A stretch of DNA of 64,000 nucleotides, from NCBI RefSeq assembly GCF_003351025.1, contig NZ_QPCG01000006.1, forward strand, positions 310,001-374,000, written 5' to 3'. The stretch's first letter is position 1; every line of letters starts with the position of its first letter. The notes beneath the pieces were generated by a model that searched no databases, was not told where the DNA came from, and saw only the letters and a list, made by a program, of their open reading frames with translations. A program made the translations under genes and the position numbers. Shown in pieces: positions 52,843-60,212 of the stretch. This stretch comes from Mucilaginibacter endophyticus (GTDB taxonomy: Bacteria; Bacteroidota; Bacteroidia; Sphingobacteriales; Sphingobacteriaceae).

Positions 52843-53682
52843 CTATTCTTCTGTCGCTAACTGAAAGCTTATTGGGATACTATATCTAACACGTACGTTC
52901 TGACCGTTTTGCACACCCGGTTTCCAGGCTTTGGCCAGTTTTAGTACACGGGTTGCTTCTTCATCAAAACCATAACCTGCACCACGGTCAACCTTAATAT
53001 TTGAAAGTGTTCCGTCTTTTTCAATAATAAAACTCATAAACACCCTGCCTGAAACACCTTGCTCTTGTGCAACCGCCGGGAAACGCAGGTTCTTCTGTAA
53101 AAACTTAGCCCAGGCCGCCGCTCCACCTACTGGTTCAGGCATAACTTCCAAACCATCTATGGTATGCACCCCGTCATCCACCTTGGCTGTACCGGGGCCG
53201 CCAGGTGTACCAGTTTCGGTTTTTAATACATTACCGTCCCCAACAGGGCCTTTGACATCTTCAGATCCTATTGCCACGTCTTTCAAATCGTTGATAGTTG
53301 GCGGATCCGTCGGCGGATCTGTGGTAACCAAATGTGGATTTGTAAACACTTTGGTTTCAACCTGAACAGCAGGCTTTTGCTGTTGCTGTGCCGCGGCAGG
53401 CGGATCGGGTTGTTTTGGTTTAGCTTCAACAGGAGGCTTGGGGATATCTACCGGATTTTTAAGTGAGACTTCGTGAAAAACGTATTCTTTTTTCGGCTTA
53501 GCCTTAAAAACTATGGTAGCAGCCGATAGCACAGCTACGGCAGCAAAAGCGATTCCCATGGCCTTGGTTAACGTTTTTGAATAAGTGCTGCGTAATTCAT
53601 ACGCCCCATAATTTTTGTTGCGATGGTCAAATACAAGGTCGAGCCACTCGGCATTGTACAAATCAAATTTGGTGATAAGCAT
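52843..53682 (-). CDS. tonB: TonB energy transducer
   Basis: 279 residues. A short cytoplasmic N-terminus, one membrane helix (about 41-60, KAMGIAFAAVAVLSAATIVF), a periplasmic Pro/Lys-rich spacer (about 75-130, VDIPKPPVEAKPKQPDPPAA), a Gly/Asp linker, and the C-terminal TonB domain (about 190-279, LRFPAVAQEQGVSGRVFMSF ... RYSIPISFQLA). It transmits the proton-motive force to outer-membrane receptors such as the SusC-type and other receptors in this window. ExbB/ExbD are not adjacent, common in Bacteroidota. Confidence 0.95.
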   Translation of the reverse strand: MLITKFDLYNAEWLDLVFDHRNKNYGAYELRSTYSKTLTKAMGIAFAAVAVLSAATIVFKAKPKKEYVFHEVSLKNPVDIPKPPVEAKPKQPDPPAAAQQQQKPAVQVETKVFTNPHLVTTDPPTDPPTINDLKDVAIGSEDVKGPVGDGNVLKTETGTPGGPGTAKVDDGVHTIDGLEVMPEPVGGAAAWAKFLQKNLRFPAVAQEQGVSGRVFMSFIIEKDGTLSNIKVDRGAGYGFDEEATRVLKLAKAWKPGVQNGQNVRVRYSIPISFQLATEE

Positions 53683-53978
53683 ATTTTCGGAATTAAATTT
53701 TATTAATAACGAATATACTTATATTATATTTTGTAAAAAGCAGAAATAATTCAAAATAATTCCGTCAGATTTTTCATCTGTTTTTCATCTTCTATAAAAA
53801 CAGACATAATCCATAAAAAGATTAAAAAACCATTCAACAAAACCTTTTTTATCTCATAAAATAAAAAAATAATCAATAAAAGTTGACTTTAAAAGCATTT
53901 TAAACAATCAAATCACAAAAAATTTAAAATTTTTCAAAAAAAACTATCAATTATTTACAGTTTTTATTACTTTTAGAT

Positions 53979-54335
53979 ATGGTTAAAAGGTTTTACAAAC
54001 TTATTGCCTTATTTTTTCTACTCTTTTACGGATTTACCGCATCCGCAAAGGGTGGATTATACCATTATTACCACAAAAGCACTAAAAAAACCACTGTATC
54101 TGCAACAATACCCCATCACAATCCATTTAACCTGGAGTTTGTACTTAATAATGTACCCGCTCCGGTTATTAATGTACAGCAACACAGGGGGGCGCATTCT
54201 TTACAGGCGTTTGTAGCAACGCCCGGCAGCTACACAATTAGATTTAAGTACCTTGATTTTAATTGCGGCCTGGACACAAGCAAATTGTCCCAGCTCCGCA
54301 AACTCATCCTTTTTCCGTTTCACGACTTTTGGTAG
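53979..54335 (+). CDS. small exported protein with C-terminal FPFHDFW motif (paralogue 3 of 3)
   Basis: 118 residues. Signal peptide MVKRFYKLIALFFLLFYGFTASA with AxA cleavage, very close in design to paralogue 1. The mature part begins GGLYHYYHKS, is rich in His, Asn and Val, has one Cys (FNCG) and ends LRKLILFPFHDFW at the stop. It shares length and the [F/Y]PFHxFW terminus with the proteins at 13486-13833 and 16052-16402. It lies about 150 bases upstream of the ammonium transporter on the same strand, with a strong inverted repeat between. The preceding 295 bases are very AT-rich and lack genes. Confidence 0.6.
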   Translation: MVKRFYKLIALFFLLFYGFTASAKGGLYHYYHKSTKKTTVSATIPHHNPFNLEFVLNNVPAPVINVQQHRGAHSLQAFVATPGSYTIRFKYLDFNCGLDTSKLSQLRKLILFPFHDFW

Positions 54336-54409
54336 GCTAAAAAACAATTCCCAACCCACATGCCCTGATTAAGCATGAGGGATTATTGTTTTTTAAAAAA
54401 TTTAGTTTT

Positions 54410-54449
54410 AATACTGTCCGGTGTTTTTGATTGGACACCGGACAGTATT
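54410..54449. promoter_or_regulatory. 15-bp inverted repeat in the amt leader
   Basis: Perfect arms AATACTGTCCGGTGT (54410-54424) and ACACCGGACAGTATT (54435-54449), 10-base loop. A T8 run follows 20 bases later. It may terminate the upstream small gene, act as an operator, or act as an RNA switch for the amt gene starting at 54490. Confidence 0.55.
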
Positions 54450-54489
54450 ATTCAAACCTTCATTTTTTTTCCTCCCTTAAACCCGAAAC

Positions 54490-55800
54490 ATGAAAAAATT
54501 CATACCTTTTGGCATACTCTTAATTGTAATTGTATTAGCCCTTATATATCCTTCAGTTACCCTTACAACCGTTAAAGACAGCAAAATTGACTCTGGCGAT
54601 ACCGCCTGGCTATTAGTAAGTACCGCCCTTGTATTGATCATGACCCCTGGTCTGGCATTTTTTTATGGCGGTATGGTGAGCAAAAAAAACGTATTATCAA
54701 CCATGCTGCAAAGCTTTGTTTGTATGGGCGTAATTACCGTTATATGGGTGATATTTGGCTTTAGCCTTGCCTTCGGCGAAGATGAGTTTGGTGGTTTTAT
54801 TGGCAACCCCGGCACTTTCTTTATGATGAAAGGCACATTAGGTAATGCCACCTGGGAACTTGCCCCAACCATCCCACTGGTACTATTCGCTATGTTTCAG
54901 TTAAAATTCGCGGTTATTACACCTGCCCTTATCACCGGCGCCTTTGCCGAAAGGATCCGTTTTAACTCTTACGTGATTTTCCTTTGCCTGTTCATGATCT
55001 TCATTTACGCTCCCTTAGCTCACGCTACATGGCATCCAAAAGGCTTCCTTTTCGGAAAAGGCGTACTTGACTTTGCCGGCGGTACCGTAGTACACATGAG
55101 CGCAGGCTGGGCAGCTTTGGCATCAGCTATATACTTAAAAGGCCGCAACGAAACTTCACACAATCCGGCCCGTATCAGCTATGTACTATTAGGTACAGGT
55201 TTATTATGGTTCGGTTGGTTTGGTTTCAATGCTGGCTCTGCATTAGGCTCGGGGACTTTAGCAGCAACCGCTTTAGCAACAACTACTACAGCATCTGCCG
55301 CTGCGGCTATGGCCTGGATGTTCTTTGATATCCTTCGCGGTAAAAAACCTGGCGTATTAGGCGCATGTATAGGTGCGGTTGTAGGTTTAGTAGCTATTAC
55401 TCCGGCAGCAGGCTTTGTAACTATCCCACACTCTTTAATTATTGGTATAGTAGCCGCTGTAGTGAGCAACCTGGTTGTGATCTGGAGAACCAAAACCAGC
55501 ATCGACGATACACTTGATGTATTCCCTTGCCATGGCGTAGGCGGTATGGTTGGCATGCTTTTAACCGGTGTATTCGCACACCAGAATGTTAACTCAGCCA
55601 ACACAACCGGCAATGGTTTATTTTACGGCGAAACACATCTTTTCCTTGTTCACTTAATTACATTAATTGGTGTATCGGCCTTTGCTTTCATCGGCTCATT
55701 CATTTTATTAAAGATCACCGACATGATCAGCACATTACGTGTAACTCCTGAAGAAGAGCTTGCAGGTTTGGATATCAGCCAGCACGACGAGGAGCTATAA
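54490..55800 (+). CDS. amt: ammonium transporter (Amt/Rh family)
   Basis: 436 residues with 11-12 membrane helices. Family features: DTAWLLVSTALVLIMTPGLAFFYGGMV near the N-terminus, FAVITPALITGAFAERI near 145, FAGGTVVHMSAGWAALASA (first pore His) near 195-215, WFGWFGFNAGSALG near 238, and the second pore His in DVFPCHGVGGMVGMLLTG near 340. It carries ammonium into the cell. No PII (glnK) gene is adjacent in this window. It ends with the DDEEL-type acidic tail. Confidence 0.95.
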   Translation: MKKFIPFGILLIVIVLALIYPSVTLTTVKDSKIDSGDTAWLLVSTALVLIMTPGLAFFYGGMVSKKNVLSTMLQSFVCMGVITVIWVIFGFSLAFGEDEFGGFIGNPGTFFMMKGTLGNATWELAPTIPLVLFAMFQLKFAVITPALITGAFAERIRFNSYVIFLCLFMIFIYAPLAHATWHPKGFLFGKGVLDFAGGTVVHMSAGWAALASAIYLKGRNETSHNPARISYVLLGTGLLWFGWFGFNAGSALGSGTLAATALATTTTASAAAAMAWMFFDILRGKKPGVLGACIGAVVGLVAITPAAGFVTIPHSLIIGIVAAVVSNLVVIWRTKTSIDDTLDVFPCHGVGGMVGMLLTGVFAHQNVNSANTTGNGLFYGETHLFLVHLITLIGVSAFAFIGSFILLKITDMISTLRVTPEEELAGLDISQHDEEL

Positions 55801-55850
55801 TCAACTCCTATCCCCTAACTGATTAAACTCAATTAACAACATAAAAAATA

Positions 55851-55876
55851 AGCCGCACCTTTTACAAGGTGCGGCT
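55851..55876 (+). terminator. terminator of amt
   Basis: Ten-base stem AGCCGCACCT / AGGTGCGGCT, then CTTTTATT. Confidence 0.88.
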
Positions 55877-55948
55877 CTTTTATTAAATACCTTTATTCTG
55901 CAGGCGCTTACGGCTCAACACAAACCAATACCTGCAAACTCAGAAAAA

Positions 55949-56545
55949 CTACCATTCTTTAGTTGAAACCCGCTTTACCTTTTTAACATCATGCTTCTCC
56001 AGCGATGAAGTTTTAAGCATATAAGCCTTCAGACTATCGCCAACATGTTTACTGTTAACTAACACCTGGCTTATACAAGTACTAAAATCGGCCTTTGATA
56101 ACTTTTCCGATGCTTTTTCAAGAGCTACATCTTTTCCATGCATAAACTCAACATTGCCATAACGGTTACGCTGATAAGGCTGGTACACAAAATCGGTTAA
56201 CCAATAACGATACTTACCATCCTTTACCTCCACCCTAAGTGTATAGGCCATTTCCCCGCCTTCACTATTACCCACCAGGCCTTTTTTATTGATCAAAAAA
56301 GAGCCGGTACCGGTAAGCGCATTACCATCCTTATCGGCCTTGGTCAGCTTAAGCGCTTTTGCCGGGTAAGCTTTTTTAAAAAAATACAACCCGCGGTCAT
56401 AAAGCGTATCAGCTACAGCACCGGGCTGATCTGCCGTTTTATAATAGATATACTTGTTATTTTCATCAAGGGCCAGCGAATCCTTTTGCGCAAAGGCACC
56501 CAACGAAAAAAGGAGACCAACAATGCCTAATAGTATCTTTTTCAT
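55949..56545 (-). CDS. DUF4468-like exported protein
   Basis: Start at 56545 (198 residues, MKKILLGIVGLLFSLGAFAQ), a clear signal peptide, instead of 56590. The body fits the DUF4468 pattern of Bacteroidota periplasmic proteins (YIYYKTADQPG ... TLYDRGLYFFKKAYPAKALKLTKADKDG ... YTLRVEVKDGKYRYWLTDFVYQP). Function unknown. It lies on the minus strand downstream of the porin gene by about 75 bases and may be co-transcribed with it. Confidence 0.7.
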   Translation of the reverse strand: MKKILLGIVGLLFSLGAFAQKDSLALDENNKYIYYKTADQPGAVADTLYDRGLYFFKKAYPAKALKLTKADKDGNALTGTGSFLINKKGLVGNSEGGEMAYTLRVEVKDGKYRYWLTDFVYQPYQRNRYGNVEFMHGKDVALEKASEKLSKADFSTCISQVLVNSKHVGDSLKAYMLKTSSLEKHDVKKVKRVSTKEW

Positions 56546-56621
56546 AAAACAAATATAAAAGCCGCTCCGGACAATTCCGGAACGGCTCATGATAAAAATA
56601 GGGTCAATATAAACTTTTTTT

Positions 56622-57662
56622 TTAGAACGCGTACACCGCAGCTACAGCAAACTGACCGGCTGATTTTGAAGGATCGCCAGAGTGATTAATGAATGAAGTA
56701 GATGAGCCGTGATCTAACCTGATTTCAGGAATGAAAGTAAGCGGGCCTGATTTAATGTTTGCAGTAAAGGTAAAGGCCTTAACATTTTGCCCCGGAGGAG
56801 GGCCAAATGTTTGCAACGCGCCATTTTTAGTTTTGAAATACTCGCCCCTTAAACCCAAAGTAACTGTTTTTGATACAGCTAACTGCGGATATAAAGCAAC
56901 ACCACTAAAGCCGCCACCATCATTTGGAGCCGAGTAAGTAGCACCGTTTAAGCCTAATTTAAAGGCATCGGTAATTTGATAAGCCGTTGTCAAATCAACT
57001 TCGGTACCAGATTCTTTACCGGTAGCAAGGTTAAGATAAGCAGTCCATCCTTTTACTGGAGATACAAACAACTGCGAGCCAAAGGTATTTACCTTATGCG
57101 TTGAAGTATAATTGTTCCAGGTATCGTTAAATATACCGGCCATTAAGCTTACTTTATCGCTAAACGCGTAAGTTAACTTAACACCAGGGTTCTGGAACGG
57201 GCCATTAGTGAACAGGTATGAAGTTGAGTAGTTAAAGTTACCTACAGGACTAATAACCTCATAACCAATAAAGGTAGCCATATAACCACCGGTAAGGTTT
57301 AATTTATCGGTAAGATCATATGATACATACAAGTTCTGAATGTGGAATGAATCACCATTAGGACCATTTGGAATTGACTGAGCCTGCCCGCGCGGACCAA
57401 ATGAAAGCTCACCAACAAACGCAGCTTTACCTACCTTTTTCTTCAAGCCCAGATCAATCATACCAATTGATACCGAATTATGGTCACTTGCAAAGCTGGT
57501 AGGGATCTGAGAGCCCTTGTCTGAGAAATCATATTTATAGTAGGTATCTACCGAACCGTAGATAACCAAAGGGGCATCAGACGTGGTTTTAACCGTGTCC
57601 TGAGCCTTTACCGTAAAGGCAGCAATTGAAAAAAATGAGAAGAGTAGAAATACTTTTTTCAT
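56622..57662 (-). CDS. outer-membrane porin beside the ammonium transporters
   Basis: 346 residues. Signal peptide (KKVFLLFSFFSIAAFTVKAQ), then a beta-barrel of alternating strands (YGSVDTYYKYDFSD ... ISLGMIDLGLKKKVGKAAFVGELSFG) ending in the terminal aromatic AVAAVYAF, the usual C-terminal outer-membrane signal. It resembles the outer-membrane beta-barrel/porin (OmpL-like) proteins found next to amt genes in Bacteroidota. Lying between two amt genes it probably lets ammonium or small N compounds cross the outer membrane. Separated from the amt gene upstream by an inverted word repeat. Confidence 0.85.
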   Translation of the reverse strand: MKKVFLLFSFFSIAAFTVKAQDTVKTTSDAPLVIYGSVDTYYKYDFSDKGSQIPTSFASDHNSVSIGMIDLGLKKKVGKAAFVGELSFGPRGQAQSIPNGPNGDSFHIQNLYVSYDLTDKLNLTGGYMATFIGYEVISPVGNFNYSTSYLFTNGPFQNPGVKLTYAFSDKVSLMAGIFNDTWNNYTSTHKVNTFGSQLFVSPVKGWTAYLNLATGKESGTEVDLTTAYQITDAFKLGLNGATYSAPNDGGGFSGVALYPQLAVSKTVTLGLRGEYFKTKNGALQTFGPPPGQNVKAFTFTANIKSGPLTFIPEIRLDHGSSTSFINHSGDPSKSAGQFAVAAVYAF

Positions 57663-58001
57663 GATAACGATTTAATTGTGAATTGATAAACTATTTTGTT
57701 AATTGTTGTTTTTTTGGGAAAATTCTATTGTTATTATTTGATTATCAACACCTTGCAATTAAAAGGATCAGTTATGTGTCGGCATAAAAAATCCCTGTAC
57801 GATTGGCAACGGCAACGTCCACTTAAACAACTACTGTTGTTTCAACATGAAATGCTGTTAAGTCTTAAGTCAGCAGCCTTTAGTTTAAAGTCAGAAAATT
57901 AACTTCTGACTTTAAACTGAGGACTATAGACTTAATACTACCACTCTCCAACCGCACAAGGCATCAATATTTTGTTAAGCTTAAAAGCTTAGTCTATTTC
58001 T
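57663..58001. repeat. gene-free stretch with inverted word repeat
   Basis: At about 57855-57935 the left arm TTAAGTCTTAAGTCAGCAGC...TTTAAAGTCAGAA is complementary to TTCTGACTTTAAACTGAGGA...TAGACTTAA with a 7-base loop and a few mismatches. It probably ends the amt2 transcript before the porin gene. The small reading frame in this region is an artefact of the AT-rich repeat. Confidence 0.7.
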
Positions 58002-59609
58002 TTAGGCTTCAGAAGCAACCTTAGCACCTTTATCAAAAAGGCCACTCAGGCTGATCTCATCGTCCTGAACAGGATAAACTTCGATACCGTGATCAAACAC
58101 GTCGATACCACCGGTACCGGTTTCACCATGCTCTTCGATACGCAATTTCCAAGGATGACCTAATTTGTTAATCACAAACATCATCACGTAAGAAACCACA
58201 AATACAGCAAGTGTAATGGTCAAGCTACCGATTAGCTGAGCTTTTAATACATCAAAGCCACCGCCGTAAAATAAGCCAGCTACCGGGGCAGAGTTATCAG
58301 CACCAGTTGGGCCTGTAGCGCCATATTGACCAGAAGCGAATAAACCTAAAGAGATAGTACCCCAGATACCGTTAAGGCCGTGTACAGATACTGCACCAAC
58401 CGGATCATCGATACGGAACCACTCGATCAGGTATACACCACCGAAGATAATGAAGCCAGAAACCGCGCCTAAAAGGATAGCACCGAATGGGCTAACCCAG
58501 TAACAAGGACAAGTAATAGCAACTAAACCTGCAAGGAAACCATTAATAGTAAAGGCTAAATCAAATTTGCCTTTTGTTGGGCCAAACCATAAAGCGGCAA
58601 GCATTGCGGTGAAACCACCGGCGCAGGCTGCAAGCGTAGTATTAGCTGCAACGCGGCCAATACCCTGCATATCCATTGCTGACAATGTTGAACCTGGGTT
58701 AAAACCATACCAACCAAACCAAAGTAAGAAACCACCTACAGCAGCAACCAATAAGTTGTGACCTGGAGGCAAGCCGCCTTTTTCTTTATCATCGCGGGCA
58801 AAAATGCGGCCTAAGCGTGGGCCTAACACCATTGCACCTGCCAGTGAAGCAACACCACCAATAGTGTGTACTACTGTTGAACCTGCAAAGTCGCGGAAAG
58901 GCTGAGCGCTTATTGACTTGAAGAAACCTGAAGTTCCCATTGTAGCAAGGAAACCATCCGGACCCCAAGCCCAGTGACCGATGATAGGATAGATAAAGCC
59001 GGTGATACCGATACTGTAAAGAATGTCGCCACGGAAGCTGGTACGACCAATCATAGCACCTGATACAATGGTTGAGCAAGTATCAGCAAAAGCGTACTGG
59101 AAAATCCAGTGTGCCAATACCGGGATACCGGTTGAACCGTAAGTTTCAGGAGTGTTTTGAAGGAAGAACCAGGTTTTACCATCAGCACCGCCCCAGCCAA
59201 TAAAGCCGTTGCCATTGCCAAACATAAAGGCATAACCAATAGCGTAAAATAGCAAACCACAAAGACAAGTATCAAAAATACATTCCATCAGCACGTTCAC
59301 TGTTTCGCGTTTACGGGCAAAACCAGCTTCGAGCATAACGAAACCTGCCTGCATACCAAATACTAAAAAGGCAGCAACCAGTGTCCAAACAGTATTAACC
59401 GTGTTAATTAATGCTGTTTCATGGGCGGTATAAGTTTCGGCAGCGTTAGCTTTTGTACCGAACATACCTGGCAAAACCATCATTGCGGCAAAAACCAGCA
59501 ACAAGCCAATCATTTTCCCTGTAAAAATGGTCGCACCCAGCGCCCATTTTTCACGTGTCAGCTGTCGGACTGAACTTAGGAAGTTGTGTTTTGTAGAACC
59601 TACTTTCAT
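58002..59609 (-). CDS. amt: second ammonium transporter, long form
   Basis: 535 residues, about 100 longer than the first Amt, with an N-terminal extra segment containing a membrane helix (MIGLLLVFAAMMVLPGMFG) and an acidic C-terminal tail. Amt core: TVWTLVAAFLVFGMQAGFVMLEAGFARKRETVNVL, FAGSTVVHTIGGVASLAGAM (pore His), LLWFGWYGFNPGSTLS, and VGAVSVHGLNGIWGTISLG (second pore His). The C-terminal GETGTGGIDVFDHGIEVYPVQDDEISL is unusual and may be the site for regulator contact. Three direct 12-base repeats lie just upstream (59618-59680). Confidence 0.93.
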   Translation of the reverse strand: MKVGSTKHNFLSSVRQLTREKWALGATIFTGKMIGLLLVFAAMMVLPGMFGTKANAAETYTAHETALINTVNTVWTLVAAFLVFGMQAGFVMLEAGFARKRETVNVLMECIFDTCLCGLLFYAIGYAFMFGNGNGFIGWGGADGKTWFFLQNTPETYGSTGIPVLAHWIFQYAFADTCSTIVSGAMIGRTSFRGDILYSIGITGFIYPIIGHWAWGPDGFLATMGTSGFFKSISAQPFRDFAGSTVVHTIGGVASLAGAMVLGPRLGRIFARDDKEKGGLPPGHNLLVAAVGGFLLWFGWYGFNPGSTLSAMDMQGIGRVAANTTLAACAGGFTAMLAALWFGPTKGKFDLAFTINGFLAGLVAITCPCYWVSPFGAILLGAVSGFIIFGGVYLIEWFRIDDPVGAVSVHGLNGIWGTISLGLFASGQYGATGPTGADNSAPVAGLFYGGGFDVLKAQLIGSLTITLAVFVVSYVMMFVINKLGHPWKLRIEEHGETGTGGIDVFDHGIEVYPVQDDEISLSGLFDKGAKVASEA

Positions 59610-59617
59610 CGTTTAAT

Positions 59618-59680
59618 TTAGTTTGATTGTTTTTTAAAAATTAATTAGTTTGATTGTTGTATTTAAATTTAGTTTGATTG
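59618..59680 (-). promoter_or_regulatory. three direct 12-base repeats upstream of amt2
   Basis: TTAGTTTGATTG occurs at 59618-59629, 59645-59656 and 59669-59680, spaced 27 and 24 bases. On the transcribed strand the unit is CAATCAAACTAA. Located 9-71 bases before the start codon, it may be an operator, leader repeat or duplicated remnant. Confidence 0.5.
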
Positions 59681-60145
59681 CTATTTAGGCTTCACAAAAC
59701 ATCTTAATCTTTAGTTTCTTTCACTACTCATTCCAATTATTCGGAATTTTCATAAAAACACCGATAATTTTGATGTTTTCGTAAATTATTTTCTGAAATT
59801 AGGTAGTATTCTTAAGAATAACAAATTATTAATGATAAATTAATGGTAAAAAATCTAAAAATTATGAAAATTGCAAAAACAAGGCATCCAAAATGCCATT
59901 TTTTAAACTTTTGAAAATGATATTTTCAGAAAAATTTCAAAAAACTCAATGAAAAATTTAAAAAACATCAGTTTTAAACAGATAAAACCAATTTTAATCC
60001 ATTTTAACATTAAAAAACAGCGCAAAATCTATTAAAAAGCACATTTTTTATATTTTCAGGCAAAACTTAATACCCACATGGCTATTTCGGAGCTTTTTTC
60101 TATCCTTTTATATGGTATTAGGTGAAATGTTATATTTCGCTTAAT
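59681..60145. other. AT-rich divergent intergenic region
   Basis: About 465 bases between divergent amt2 and glnN, strongly A/T-rich with no gene. It must hold the promoters of both genes; only the glnN one (60147-60180) is discernible. Confidence 0.5.
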
Positions 60146-60146
60146 T

Positions 60147-60180
60147 TTGCCCCGTATTTTAAAGGATAGTTATAATTTTG
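60147..60180 (+). promoter_or_regulatory. probable glnN promoter
   Basis: TTG at 60147-60149 and TAATTTTG at 60173-60180, spacer 23 bases (slightly long). About 32 bases precede the ATG at 60213. Confidence 0.45.
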
Positions 60181-60212
60181 ACCACTAACCTTTATTTAAA
60201 CCTCATAAAAAT

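Noticed and set aside
59618..59680. CRISPR array
   Set aside because: Only three 12-base direct repeats with 12-15-base spacers and no associated cas genes; too short for CRISPR.
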